Positions 34,000 to 43,875 are shown, counted from the stretch's first letter. The stretch is DNA of 64,000 nt from Candidatus Sumerlaea chitinivorans (GCA_003290465.1 CP030759.1:660672-724671), one strand, 5' to 3'. A program made the numbers and translations. Notes: generated by a model not told the origin, from the letters alone.

Positions 34000-35580
34000 G
34001 TGAAAAATCTCTGCCGCATGGCACTCATGGTTTGTGTTCTCGCAGCTTGGAGTGTTCCAATGGTTGGGGGCTCCGCTCGCTTGAGCGAGAGCGTTCAGGA
34101 GATTCGACTGGCAAACGGTTTTACGGCGCTTGTAGTGCCTCGACACCAAGCCCCTTTCTTCTCCGCGGTGATCTATGTAGACGCGGGAGGAGTGGATGAA
34201 GAACTGGGCGAATCCGGTAGCGCGCATTTGCTCGAGCACATGGCTTTCAAAGGAACGCCTTGGATCGGCACTCGAGATTGGGCTTCGGAGCGCAAGCTGC
34301 TAACAGAAATTGAACAGATCGCTGAAGAAATCGTTGCGGAAAACACAAAGGCGACACCCGATCAGGCAACTTTGGCTCGGCTGCGAGCCCGCCTAAGCGA
34401 ACTGCAAAAAGAAGCTGCACAATTCGTTGTTCCAAACGAGTACGACCAAATTATTACGCGGGCCGGGGGGCAGGAAATCAATGCTACGACAAGTAAGGAC
34501 TGGACAAACTACTTCATGACCTTGCCATCGAACCGCCTCGAACTGTGGGCTATGATGGAAAGTGAGCGTCTCACCTATCCGGCGTGGCGCGAGTTCTATA
34601 AGGAACGAGATGTGGTTGCGGAAGAACGCCGAATGCGCACCGAGGACTCCCCAGCCGGAAGATTGTATGAGGAGTTTATCGTGGGTGCGTTCAAGGCCCA
34701 TCCATACGGAACCCCAGTTATCGGGTGGATGAACGATCTTGAAAACCTTACCGTTCGGCGCACAGCAAACTTTTACCACCGTTACTACCGTCCTGACAAT
34801 ATGGTGGCTGTCCTCGTGGGCGATCTGGATTCCACTCAAGTGAAACCGATTCTTGAGAAGTACTTCGGCTCGCTTCCGAAAGGGGCGCAGGCAACAAGGC
34901 GTTTGCCAATCGAACCGCCACAAAACAGCTTTCGAAAGATCGAAGTACCATTCGACGCACAGCCGCAAGTGCTCATCGGCTGGCACAAGCCGACTTACCC
35001 TGATCGCGACGCCTACGTGTTTGAAGTGCTTCAGTACCTGCTAACGGCAAACGGCCGTTCAGCGCGACTTTTCGAGCGGCTCGTGAAAAAGGACGGGCTT
35101 TGTGAATCTGTCGAGTGTTTTACCGCACCGGGGGACAAGTACCCGAACCTCTTTTGTATCTGGATGACTCCGCGGGCTCCTCACACTGCTCAAGAGGTCC
35201 AATCCGTGCTCTGGGAGGAACTCGAACGGCTCAAACGTGATCCGGTGACGACAGAAGAGCTCGAGAAAACAAGGAACCAAATCGATGCTTCATTCCTACG
35301 AGAATTAGAATCCAATCTGGGGTTCGCACGGCGTCTTGGGGCCTACTATCTTCTGACTCGCGACGCCCACGCGTTGGACAAATTCCGAGACGCGATGAAA
35401 TCCGTCACAGCTGAAGAAATCCAAGCCGTGGCACAACGATATTTCACTCGGGACAACACTACCGTCGCTGAAATCGTCCCCAAATCCCGCTTATCCGCAA
35501 CTCCCAAGGTTGAGGAGGCGCGAGACCGCGCTTCAGCACCACTGACAACGTCTACTAAACCCAGTTCGTCCGCAAAGTGA
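34000..35580 (+). CDS. M16 zinc peptidase, catalytic subunit, exported
   Basis: This 526-residue exported metallopeptidase has a signal peptide (about 1-26), then the inverted zinc motif H76-L-L-E79-H80 in SGSAHLLEHMAFKG. The third ligand Glu is in VVAEERRMRTEDSP (about 208). About 50 residues of helical insert lie between them, more than in typical M16. RYYRPDNMVAVLVGDLD and the C-terminal M16_C domain follow. Only one M16 N/C pair is present, so it needs a partner: the next gene supplies the non-catalytic half. The start is GTG 34000 with GGGAG upstream. It probably degrades periplasmic peptides. Confidence 0.93.
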   Translation: MKNLCRMALMVCVLAAWSVPMVGGSARLSESVQEIRLANGFTALVVPRHQAPFFSAVIYVDAGGVDEELGESGSAHLLEHMAFKGTPWIGTRDWASERKLLTEIEQIAEEIVAENTKATPDQATLARLRARLSELQKEAAQFVVPNEYDQIITRAGGQEINATTSKDWTNYFMTLPSNRLELWAMMESERLTYPAWREFYKERDVVAEERRMRTEDSPAGRLYEEFIVGAFKAHPYGTPVIGWMNDLENLTVRRTANFYHRYYRPDNMVAVLVGDLDSTQVKPILEKYFGSLPKGAQATRRLPIEPPQNSFRKIEVPFDAQPQVLIGWHKPTYPDRDAYVFEVLQYLLTANGRSARLFERLVKKDGLCESVECFTAPGDKYPNLFCIWMTPRAPHTAQEVQSVLWEELERLKRDPVTTEELEKTRNQIDASFLRELESNLGFARRLGAYYLLTRDAHALDKFRDAMKSVTAEEIQAVAQRYFTRDNTTVAEIVPKSRLSATPKVEEARDRASAPLTTSTKPSSSAK

Positions 35581-35591
35581 GGGCCGATTCG

Positions 35592-37175
35592 ATGAAACGA
35601 GCGCTGCGCATCACACACTTTCTGCCACAAGTTTGGTGCGCGATTGCGATGCTTCTCTTTGTCATCGCTCACGTTGAAAGTAGCTTTGCCACCAAAATCG
35701 CTAAAAGTGGGCAAAGTGTTTCAGAAAACGATCCTTTCCCGCCGGCTCATCTGAGTGGGACCTCCGTCACGCTGGAGCGAGGATCCTACCGTCTTCCTAC
35801 CCGTCCAGAGCAATTGCCAGATCAGCCGTTTCGGTACACCGTGCCACAGGTAACTCGAACCACGATGTCAACAGGTCTGCGCGTGTTCTACTATCCGAGC
35901 CGCGATTTGCCGATAGATTACTTCATCGTGGTCATCAAGGCTGGGACGCGGTACGATCCAGCAGAAAAGGTCGGGCTTGCCGATCTGACGGCGCGAGTCG
36001 TGCGAGCCGGGGGGGCAGGCAATCGAACGGGGGACGAGGTGGATGCTGAGTTGGAAAAGCTAGGCGCGGAGCTGTCTGTTTCGGTTGAGCGTGACTATAT
36101 CAGATTTCAACTCTTCACACTTTCCGAGAACTCAGAAAAGGCTCTGCAAATCTTCCGGGACGTTCTGATGGCGCCTCGCTTTGAAGAAGAGAAGTTCACG
36201 ACCGAGAAAAATCTCGCACTTGAGCGCTTGCGCCGGCAAAATGACGACCCCGCGGAGGTCTCGCGACGTGAATTCCGAAAGATCGTGTACGGCACCACGC
36301 ATCCGCTTGCCCGCACGCCCACCCGCGAGTCGCTCGCTTCAATCAGCCTCGACGACCTGAAGAGTTTCTACCGAGCATATTACCACCCAGCTTCGGCGTG
36401 GGTAGGTGTCGTTCATCACCGAGAGTTACGCGAGACAAGCCGCACACTGGAACAGTTCTTTTTAGACTGGCGAGGGGAGCAGGTTCCTCACCTGCCACAA
36501 ATTGTGGAGGAAACGCCGAATTCTCCCAGCAAAGTTGGGCGAGTCTACTTTTCTTGTAAACCCGGTGCTCAAATGCAGATACGCATGGGACATTTTGGAC
36601 GTAGACGAGATCCTGCAGACCAGCCAGTCGTGGACATCCTAAACAATCTTTTTGGTACCGGCGGATTTTCCTCACGACTCATGAAAGTTGTCCGAACCCA
36701 GCATGGTTTTGCGTATGGCGTGGGTGGAGGTGTATTTGAAGACGATCCGGTTGGCCTCTTTGTGGCAGTAGCAAGCACGAAGACCACGAACACCACCGCA
36801 GCCCTCGAAGCCATGCGATCTGTCATCGTAAGCATGTTGGAGGAGAAACCCTCTCCTGCGGAGCTGGAAACAGCGAAGCGAGATGTCCTCTACACATTTG
36901 CCACGCGCATGGATAATCCACGTGAAATCGTCTGGCAGTGGCTGCTCCACGATTTTTATGGCTTCCCCCCTGAGTATTTGCTCCACTATCCGGACCGCGT
37001 CGGCGCAGTGACCGCTGATGACGTTTTTGCGTGTGCACGTCGCTACATAAAGCCAAAGGAAATTCGTTGTTATCTGGTCGGTGCGTGTGATGCGCTTCGC
37101 GAGTCGTTGGCTGCCGAGTATTCGATAGAGGAGTGGCCTCTAACCAATCTTGCTGACGAAACCACGACGCACTGA
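35592..37175 (+). CDS. M16 peptidase-like protein, non-catalytic subunit
   Basis: This 527-residue exported M16 homologue keeps the fold (VFYYPSRDLPIDYFIVVIKA, YYHPASAWVGVV, GGFSSRLMKVVRTQHGFAYG) but lost the zinc site. HxxEH is replaced by ADLTAR in GLADLTARVV. The Arg/Tyr pair in RTQHGFAYG, which anchors substrate in the inactive half of heterodimeric M16 proteases, is retained. GAGGG at 35579-35583 overlaps the stop of the upstream gene and lies 8 bases before ATG 35592, so the two are translationally linked. A GTG at 35577 is possible. Confidence 0.93.
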   Translation: MKRALRITHFLPQVWCAIAMLLFVIAHVESSFATKIAKSGQSVSENDPFPPAHLSGTSVTLERGSYRLPTRPEQLPDQPFRYTVPQVTRTTMSTGLRVFYYPSRDLPIDYFIVVIKAGTRYDPAEKVGLADLTARVVRAGGAGNRTGDEVDAELEKLGAELSVSVERDYIRFQLFTLSENSEKALQIFRDVLMAPRFEEEKFTTEKNLALERLRRQNDDPAEVSRREFRKIVYGTTHPLARTPTRESLASISLDDLKSFYRAYYHPASAWVGVVHHRELRETSRTLEQFFLDWRGEQVPHLPQIVEETPNSPSKVGRVYFSCKPGAQMQIRMGHFGRRRDPADQPVVDILNNLFGTGGFSSRLMKVVRTQHGFAYGVGGGVFEDDPVGLFVAVASTKTTNTTAALEAMRSVIVSMLEEKPSPAELETAKRDVLYTFATRMDNPREIVWQWLLHDFYGFPPEYLLHYPDRVGAVTADDVFACARRYIKPKEIRCYLVGACDALRESLAAEYSIEEWPLTNLADETTTH

Positions 37176-37309
37176 CTTTCGTAATTAAGTAGCTCGGGAC
37201 TATGCGCCGGCAAGCATCTGCGACACCTGGGATGACTTCACGAATCGTGGCGCTGAAGGACGATAGTGTTCACCTTCAAGGACGGGGCGAATGAGGGACA
37301 AGGCGGGCA

Positions 37310-38434
37310 ATGAAGATCGCGATTGATGCGCGGATGATCGAGCACTCTGGAATTGGATCCGTCCTGCGTGGATTGCTGCCACCTTTGTTAGAACTGGGTC
37401 ACGAACAGGGGTTCCAGTTTGTTCTGCTCGGAGATCGCGAGAAGCTGCAGCGCTATCTTCCTTCGCTTGCGCCCGAAGATGTTGCCCAATGGCGTGCACC
37501 AGTGTTCAGTCTGCATGAGCAGTGTTTTCCTCCCCGGTTGCCAGACGTAACTTTGTGGCATTTTTTCCATTACAACGTCCCTACGTTCCTCCGTAGGCCG
37601 TTTGTAGTGACGATCCACGATCTGATTCCTCTTGTGGCCCGCAACTTCGCTAATTCGGCTACTCACAGACTGGCCGTGCGCTATTTAATGCAGCGTCAGG
37701 TTCGCGACGCCCAAGCTGTTATAGTCCCCTCTCAGTTTACCCGCGACGAGTTGATCCAGCGTTTTCCAAATGCAAAGGGGAAAGTTCATGTCATTCCGCA
37801 TGCCGTCGCGCCGGCCTTTACGACAGTTTCTGAGGAGCGGGTGGAACAGGTTCTAAAGCGTCTGGGGATCCAGCGCCCATACCTTTTATGCGTGAGTATC
37901 CACAAGCCTCACAAGAATTTATCGTTTCTGCTTCGTGCTTTCAGCCAGTGGAGTCGCGAGCAACAGAACGGTGCCAATTTGGTCATCGCCGGACTGCGGC
38001 CGCGTGATCTTGGCGATCTTCGCCGTTTGACGGTCCAGCATAACGTGGTAGAGCGCGTTCGCCTGATTGCAGAGTTTCTGGCGGAATCAGATTTAGCTGC
38101 ACTTTACCAAGCTGCAGAAGTGCTTGTCGTCCCCTCCCTCTACGAGGGTTTTGGCCTCCCCGTTCTCGAGGCGCAAAGCGTGGGAACTCCCGTTCTATGC
38201 TCGCAAGCAGGCAGCCTCCCCGAAGTCGCCGGCAACGGCGCTCTCTACTTTGATCCGCATTCCGAGGAGGCACTCATTGATCAGTTAAAGAAGATACGCA
38301 AAGACCGTGCCCTGCGTGCACGTGTGGAGTCTCTCGGTAGAGCAAATGTGAGGCGGTTTAGCTGGCAAGTCTCTGCTCGCAATCTCGTGGAAGTTTACGT
38401 GAATTTGCTGCAGTCGAAACGGGTTGCCACCTAA
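37310..38434 (+). CDS. GT4-family glycosyltransferase
   Basis: This 374-residue GT4 enzyme begins MKIAIDARMIEHSGIGSVLR, a start pattern of the mannosyltransferase-like GT4 group with DAR and GIG. It continues with VVTIHDLIPLVARNF and VIVPSQFTRDELIQRFP, then the donor domain YLLCVSIHKPHKNLSFLLRA and the E-x7-E site in PSLYEGFGLPVLEAQSVG. GGGACAAGGCGGGCA precedes the ATG. It stands alone between the M16 pair and a convergent SGNH gene, so its glycan target is unknown. Confidence 0.9.
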   Translation: MKIAIDARMIEHSGIGSVLRGLLPPLLELGHEQGFQFVLLGDREKLQRYLPSLAPEDVAQWRAPVFSLHEQCFPPRLPDVTLWHFFHYNVPTFLRRPFVVTIHDLIPLVARNFANSATHRLAVRYLMQRQVRDAQAVIVPSQFTRDELIQRFPNAKGKVHVIPHAVAPAFTTVSEERVEQVLKRLGIQRPYLLCVSIHKPHKNLSFLLRAFSQWSREQQNGANLVIAGLRPRDLGDLRRLTVQHNVVERVRLIAEFLAESDLAALYQAAEVLVVPSLYEGFGLPVLEAQSVGTPVLCSQAGSLPEVAGNGALYFDPHSEEALIDQLKKIRKDRALRARVESLGRANVRRFSWQVSARNLVEVYVNLLQSKRVAT

Positions 38435-38524
38435 CAACGCAGCATCGTGCACTCCCACTGAAAGCACATCACAGTACCCTAAATGTCTTAATCACTATTT
38501 GAGTTGATGAAAAAACGTCGGTGT

Positions 38525-39793
38525 CTACCCATCGACATGAAGAGTTGAGGAAGTCGTTCCATCCCGCATACATCGGGGGAGCCGCGACTGCTTATCAATA
38601 CGTAGTAAGCGCTCAGCGATGTGGGGGGCAATGAATTCAGCGATTCTTTTGGCGAAGGCACTGGTATAGTGAACCTGATCGACATAAAGTGGTTCGGTCA
38701 ACCCCTCCTGCAAATCCGCAGCCCAAAGGAAATTGTCGCCTAATTCACCTTTGCGATGGAGTTCTTCCATAATAGGGTAACCGTAAACGGAAAACATTTT
38801 TTTGCCCCTATGGCCAAACGGATGATACCTGAGGTCGCATTTATATGCCGGGATCGGCTGCCAAACGAAGAGCACGGCACAGCCCACACTTTTAGCGACG
38901 GCCTCGATCTGCTGCTTGTTTCGCCTATAGGTGCCGATCACCGACGAGAGGACTTGTTCGTTCTTAAAGTACCTGATATCAGCTTCGGTCAGTTCGAAAT
39001 CTTGTGGTGTAAGTTGGTAAACTTGTGTTTGTCGCGGTGACAGTGTTTCCATCATCAGCCTCACAAACGGCCAATCGTTTAGATAACTCACCCAAGGTGA
39101 AGGAGGGGGCTTGTATCTCACCACAACATCGAGCAACTCAGCAAGTTCACGGGAGTATTTTGGTACGTTGTCGATGTAGAAAAACTCATTAAGACCATCG
39201 AAGAAAACGGCAACATCTGGGATTTGATTCTGTGTTATCCAGCTCTGAAAATATGCCCGTTCTTGGGAGGAATAGAACGAATTCGTGCCAAAATTATACA
39301 CGCAGACGTTGCCCAAATTGAATTTTTCCCGCAGAATATCTTGCACGTAAGAAGGGATTGTCTGCCAGTCTGGCAGCCCATAGCCAAAAGTTGTGGATCC
39401 GCCGAAAAAAAACACATTCAAGTTGCTTGCAGCGGGCGGCCAAGGCCCTTGATTTCGCACTCGGCGATATCCGTGTTCGGAGATATTCACGTACTTACCC
39501 TGAAACCGACGTTCGCGAAATGTTGTGAAGGGATCAAACTTGACCGGGCGGCCCCACATTTCGTTTAACATCGCCTGAACTTCATCATGCGATAAGTCTG
39601 GGTAGATTTTCCGCTCCAGTTCTAATGTAAACTCGCGGCCATACCGAGCAATCACGGGGTTAGGGGGAGGGAAAAACCGATGAGATATTTTCAGGGCAAC
39701 CCACGCAAAAACGTTTAGAACCATCCAAAGAATGAGAATGGTGAGGAGGCCGTAAGCGGCCACACGGTATGCCTTTGCAATAGCTTTTAGCAT
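38525..39793 (-). CDS. Membrane-anchored SGNH/GDSL-type hydrolase
   Basis: This protein of about 422 residues has one N-terminal membrane segment (about 12-35) and a periplasmic SGNH-like domain. Block I is FFFGGSTTFGYGLPDWQTI (Ser in GGST), then YNFGTNSFYSSQE (block II), FFDGLNEFF (block III-like) and DQVHYTSAFAKRIAEF near the end, giving the Asp/His pair. Such proteins often add or remove acyl groups from surface glycans. ATG 39793 and ATG 39835 are both possible starts and neither has a strong ribosome site. It converges with the GT4 gene. Confidence 0.83.
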   Translation of the reverse strand: MLKAIAKAYRVAAYGLLTILILWMVLNVFAWVALKISHRFFPPPNPVIARYGREFTLELERKIYPDLSHDEVQAMLNEMWGRPVKFDPFTTFRERRFQGKYVNISEHGYRRVRNQGPWPPAASNLNVFFFGGSTTFGYGLPDWQTIPSYVQDILREKFNLGNVCVYNFGTNSFYSSQERAYFQSWITQNQIPDVAVFFDGLNEFFYIDNVPKYSRELAELLDVVVRYKPPPSPWVSYLNDWPFVRLMMETLSPRQTQVYQLTPQDFELTEADIRYFKNEQVLSSVIGTYRRNKQQIEAVAKSVGCAVLFVWQPIPAYKCDLRYHPFGHRGKKMFSVYGYPIMEELHRKGELGDNFLWAADLQEGLTEPLYVDQVHYTSAFAKRIAEFIAPHIAERLLRIDKQSRLPRCMRDGTTSSTLHVDG

Positions 39794-39950
39794 AGTTTGA
39801 TACAGTCGCTTCCGAAAACATACAATCACAACCATTCAATCAAGCCAGAACGCATGCCACACCCCTATTTGCTCACTGTCACGCTTGACACTCTCGAAAG
39901 GTCTCTGAGAGATTCTATAACGTAAAGTTACTGCTCAAGTGCGTGAGAGT

Positions 39951-40340
39951 ATGTGGAAGCCGTATTTGTTGAAATTGTTCCTGCTCCTGGCGGTGTTGAA
40001 CGGGCGACTTGCTTCTGCTCAGGAGAGCCCCGATATAGAGATCTGGTTGCGCGAGCGAGTTGGGCGCTTTGGGGATTATGAATTCCCCATCATAGGCGGG
40101 AGTGCAGAGTATCCCACGCCGGTGGGCGCTTTTCAGGTCGAGTGGAAATCGCGTCTTTGGTGGTCAAAGCAATGGAATGCCCCAATGCCGTACGCAGTTT
40201 TTTTCTACGGTGGGGCAGCGATCCACGAGGGCTCACTTTCCTCGCATAGCCACGGCTGTGTGCGTGTGCCGGCTTCGGCCGCCCGATACATCTACAATTT
40301 GGCGCGGGAGAAACAGACGCGGGTTTTCGTGTACCCCTAA
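39951..40340 (+). CDS. Small exported L,D-transpeptidase (YkuD domain)
   Basis: This 129-residue protein has a signal peptide (about 1-24, LNGRLASA-QE) and a compact YkuD domain. It shows PTPVGAFQVEWKSR, AVFFYGG, AIHEGS and the catalytic SHSHGCVRVP, where Cys is the nucleophile and His an active-site partner. This family forms 3-3 peptidoglycan cross-links or attaches lipoproteins. The domain is at the short end for YkuD and has no LysM or other cell-wall-binding domain. GTGAGAGT lies just before the ATG. Confidence 0.88.
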   Translation: MWKPYLLKLFLLLAVLNGRLASAQESPDIEIWLRERVGRFGDYEFPIIGGSAEYPTPVGAFQVEWKSRLWWSKQWNAPMPYAVFFYGGAAIHEGSLSSHSHGCVRVPASAARYIYNLAREKQTRVFVYP

Positions 40341-40680
40341 CGACGCAAGTGTGGCTACTCCCCATTATTTTGCTGTATTGTTCTGGCCCTCACTGATGTT
40401 GGGGGATGCACCAAACACGTAACCTGCTGGCGGCGCCATTCCCTCTTCTGCCTGGGCTGTTCAGGGGCGTCGCGCTAAGAAGATGAGAATAGGCATTGCG
40501 GTTGTTGCCGGCCCTCGATGTGCCGCCCACAGGATGCAACCTGCGGAGATTCGTGCCTTTATGTGTGGCTGGAGGGCTGTGGGTGCCAACTCTTGCTTAT
40601 CGTTGGTGGGGTGCATCCCAGGCATAAGAACTTGCGCTTGACCCTTTTTTCGCATCTCATGAAACGACGACAAAGCTAAT
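40341..40680. other. Intergenic region of 340 bases, no gene seen
   Basis: No convincing coding frame, RNA gene or terminator is visible. A 10-base inverted repeat (gggatgcacc at 40403-40412 and ggtgcatccc at 40610-40619) has copies too far apart for a terminator. The region carries the promoter of the DnaE-like gene, which I could not place. Confidence 0.5.
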
Positions 40681-43600
40681 GTGATGAAAACCTTCAGTTT
40701 TGTACATCTGCATGTTCACAGCCACTACTCGCTTGAGGATGGCATCGCGAGTGTTGACGAGCTCGTGGCTCGGGCAGCCGAGCTCGGAATGGAAGCGCTC
40801 GCTCTCACCGATCACAATTCCCTTGGCGGAGCAGTCGCATTTACTCAGGCCTGCCGACGCCACTCCATTAAGCCAATCTTAGGTGCGGAGCTGGATGTTC
40901 CTCCCCTAAGTGTGCGCGTGCGGGGGGATGTTTACTTCCGGTTACTTTTTCTTGTTGCGGACCCACATGGCTATGAAAACCTCGTAAAATTAATCACCAT
41001 TGCCCAGTCGAATCGGACATCCGCCATTTTCCCGATTACGGCGGATGTACTTGCCGAGTATGCCACTGGCCTTGTGGTTTTAGCGGGAGGACGGGCTTCG
41101 GAGCTCTATTACCTTCTCGACCATGGCAACGAGCTCGAAGCAGACGCTCACCTTGCTCACCTCGTGCGGATTTTTGGCAGCGAGAATGTATTCGTCGAAC
41201 TTCAGGACTTTGGTCAGCCACGCGATGCGAAGGTCAATGCCTTGCTTGCTGGGTTGGCCCGCCACCGAGCCCTTCGTTTGGTCGCAACCAATGACGTGCA
41301 TTATGTGCGTCCCGACGACGCCATTTGCCATGACCTTTTGAAAGGGGAACCTGCACCGCAAACCCTACCCATCACCCCGCCCTCACGGTGTATCACCACT
41401 CGCCATCTTGCTACTGCTGCAGAAATGAGTGCAAAGTTTGCCTCGTTTCCCGAGGCCCTCAGTGCCACCATCGATATTGCTGATCGCTGTAATTTTAAAC
41501 TTGCGCTGAACCGGGACCGATTTCCCGTCCACGAATTTTGTCGTGGTTTCGATGCAGACGCTTTTCTTGGCGATTTGACCTTTCGGGAAATCCACCACCG
41601 CTTCCCCGAAACAACCCCGGAGATCAAGTTGCGACTCGACGAAGAATTTCAGGCCATCCGCGAATTATCGCTTGCGCGCTATTTTCTATTCCTTTGGGAA
41701 ATCGCCCAATTCTGTCGCTCTCAAGGCATTGTTCTGGGGGCAGGACGAAGCGAACTTCTCTCTAGCCTAACTGCCTACACCCTGGGCATCACCCAGGTGA
41801 ATCCTCTCGAGTTCAAATTTCGCCCACCTACTTTCTCCGCAAATCAAGCCTTGACCCAAGCCATTGAGATCGAAGTCCCGCTGCGCCACGTGCCAGCGGT
41901 TCTGGCCCACTTGCAGGAGACTTTCGGTCGTCATCGGTGTTGTTGGGCGGGTGCCTACGAAAAAATGAAGAAAGAAGACCAGCTGCGACGTAAAATTGCT
42001 GAGTGGTATGGTTGCCGGCCGAAAGATCTCGAGCGTCCCTCGGCGGAAATTGTCGCCCGTCTTGAGGGTTCGCCGCTCCCGCCCCTCCAAGAACTCTTTC
42101 CTGCCCACGTGAATGAGGTCCAATTGCCTCATCCCGCCGTCACGGCCTATCTCATGCAGCGGTTGGGGCAGCGCTTCAGTCATTTGCGCCAACTTCAGGA
42201 TGAGCTTGTTGTCTCGGGAGAAAGCTTGGATCGGCTGGTGCCTCGTATCTCTGTCAATGGCGACGAGGTGAGTCAGATGGACGCCGCCGCCCTCAGCGCA
42301 CTCGGAATCCCCCGTTTGGTTGTCGTTCATTCTGACATGCTCGACATTCTTGATAAGGCCTCCGAGCTTGTGCGCGCCGAGGAAAATCCGCGGTTTGATC
42401 CCCAGCGAATCCCCTTGGATGATGACGATACCTACGCCCTCTTTGGGCGCGGAGCAACCACAGGACTTGGCCCTTTCAATTCCATCACACTGAAATCGCT
42501 CCTTCGTAGGCAGCGCCCCACCACGTTCATGGGTCTGTTCAAGGTAAAGACGAACGATCCCACGAACCAAGCGGATATTCAGACGCATGTGGCACATTGC
42601 CTAATTGCCTACCGATGCGCCTACATCAAAGCCCATTATCCGCTCAGTTTCATGACCGCGCTCTTATCCCACTACCTCATCAATCGGCTCCCGTTGGAAA
42701 TCCCATTACGCGAGGCGCGGCAAATGGGGCTGCGCGTCCTTCCGCCTCACATCAACCGCAGCGTCTACGAGTTCTCGATTGAAAATCGCGCGATCCGGAT
42801 GGGGCTTGGGATGATCTATGGGGTCGGCCGCAAAGTCTATGCGGAGATTGAGCGGGCGCGCCGGGGTCGCGAATTCACCGATCTTCATGATCTTTGCCAG
42901 CGCACGGAACCGTCACTTGTCAAAAGTGACGTCTTGGCCAACCTGATCAAGGCCGGCGCGCTCGACTGCTTTGAAATGAGCCGGGCACAGATGCTTCGAT
43001 TGGTCGAAGAGCATGGCAAGCTTCTTCGAAAGTCCGACAGTGCCTCACTCTTCGATTCCGTCGGCGAAAACGCCGGGATCGCTGAGCTTGTCCCACCCGA
43101 GGAACCCGAGCTACCGCTCGCCCACCGCCTCCAACTCGAAGTGGCGGCAACGGGCATCACCATCTCGCAGGACTTAATGGAATGCTACCGCGACGAGATT
43201 CGCCGATGCCGTGCCATTTCGCCTCGTCAACTTTCGCGTCGCATGGTTCGGAGCGAACGCTACGTCGTCGGATTCGTGGATCACATTGAAGAAGAAAGTC
43301 CCCTCGCCGAAAAAGGGGATCAGGTCCTGATAGATTTGGAAGGGTATGTTGTTACAATGCCCACCCGCTTGGCAGCGCATTTTGCGCCTGTCTTATCCTC
43401 CAAGCAGCCCGTGATGCTGGGCGGACAGGTGGACTGCCGCGGCGATGAAGTCTTTCTCCGCGCCATGTCCGCATTTACTCTTCCAATGATCGCAGAGATG
43501 GGCGCCAAAGTACTCGCACTCGAGCTGAACTTGGCGAACGAAGATTCGCGCACTCTCCGCATGCTTGCCCGGATTGCGGGGCAGTACCGCGGAGGCAAAA

Positions 43601-43836
43601 CGACGCTACGAATCCAGAATAGCCCCCCTGGCGCACTCTCGAGATTCCTGCACTTTCTGGTCGAGAGGACCCATGTGTTTTTCTGTCCCCCGTTCTATGA
43701 CGCGTTACGGAAACTTCTCCCAGAGAAGTGCATTCGCATTGTGCCAGCACCCGATACGGATCCCATGCTCCTTCACGTCTTAGAGCCTACGGTCTTTCCG
43801 AAGCCCGAACGGAATAACTTAGGTGCCTCGGATTAG
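40681..43836 (+). CDS. DnaE-like protein: intact PHP domain, degenerate polymerase
   Basis: This 1051-residue protein is homologous to the DNA polymerase III alpha subunit. The PHP domain (1-280) retains HLHVHSHYS (H9, H11, H13), LTDHN (H45), GAE (70) and VATNDVHYV. The palm is degenerate. GPGRGSAAGS is GAGRSELLSS (353-362). The position of the catalytic DxD reads E396-I-E398 (AIEIEVP). The third catalytic Asp position appears to be V547. The fingers, with YQEQVM and the GFNKSHS region, are missing: TTFMGLF (614-620) leads almost directly to CLIAYRCAYIKAHYP. The helix-hairpin-helix region (685-765, VLPPHINRSVYEF and IYGVGRK) and an OB-like part (850-930) remain. It therefore cannot be the replicative polymerase. 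Start is GTG 40681 or ATG 40684. Confidence 0.85.
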   Translation: MMKTFSFVHLHVHSHYSLEDGIASVDELVARAAELGMEALALTDHNSLGGAVAFTQACRRHSIKPILGAELDVPPLSVRVRGDVYFRLLFLVADPHGYENLVKLITIAQSNRTSAIFPITADVLAEYATGLVVLAGGRASELYYLLDHGNELEADAHLAHLVRIFGSENVFVELQDFGQPRDAKVNALLAGLARHRALRLVATNDVHYVRPDDAICHDLLKGEPAPQTLPITPPSRCITTRHLATAAEMSAKFASFPEALSATIDIADRCNFKLALNRDRFPVHEFCRGFDADAFLGDLTFREIHHRFPETTPEIKLRLDEEFQAIRELSLARYFLFLWEIAQFCRSQGIVLGAGRSELLSSLTAYTLGITQVNPLEFKFRPPTFSANQALTQAIEIEVPLRHVPAVLAHLQETFGRHRCCWAGAYEKMKKEDQLRRKIAEWYGCRPKDLERPSAEIVARLEGSPLPPLQELFPAHVNEVQLPHPAVTAYLMQRLGQRFSHLRQLQDELVVSGESLDRLVPRISVNGDEVSQMDAAALSALGIPRLVVVHSDMLDILDKASELVRAEENPRFDPQRIPLDDDDTYALFGRGATTGLGPFNSITLKSLLRRQRPTTFMGLFKVKTNDPTNQADIQTHVAHCLIAYRCAYIKAHYPLSFMTALLSHYLINRLPLEIPLREARQMGLRVLPPHINRSVYEFSIENRAIRMGLGMIYGVGRKVYAEIERARRGREFTDLHDLCQRTEPSLVKSDVLANLIKAGALDCFEMSRAQMLRLVEEHGKLLRKSDSASLFDSVGENAGIAELVPPEEPELPLAHRLQLEVAATGITISQDLMECYRDEIRRCRAISPRQLSRRMVRSERYVVGFVDHIEEESPLAEKGDQVLIDLEGYVVTMPTRLAAHFAPVLSSKQPVMLGGQVDCRGDEVFLRAMSAFTLPMIAEMGAKVLALELNLANEDSRTLRMLARIAGQYRGGKTTLRIQNSPPGALSRFLHFLVERTHVFFCPPFYDALRKLLPEKCIRIVPAPDTDPMLLHVLEPTVFPKPERNNLGASD

Positions 43837-43875
43837 GATATCCGCGAAGACCAAACTAACTTGCGAGGTGTGCGC

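Noticed and set aside
40403-40619. 10-base inverted repeat upstream of the DnaE-like gene
   Set aside because: Copies are about 200 bases apart in non-coding DNA. A match of this length is not convincing without conservation.
41767-42597. 276-residue antisense open frame in the DnaE-like gene
   Set aside because: It is a shadow of the GC-rich coding strand with no family pattern.
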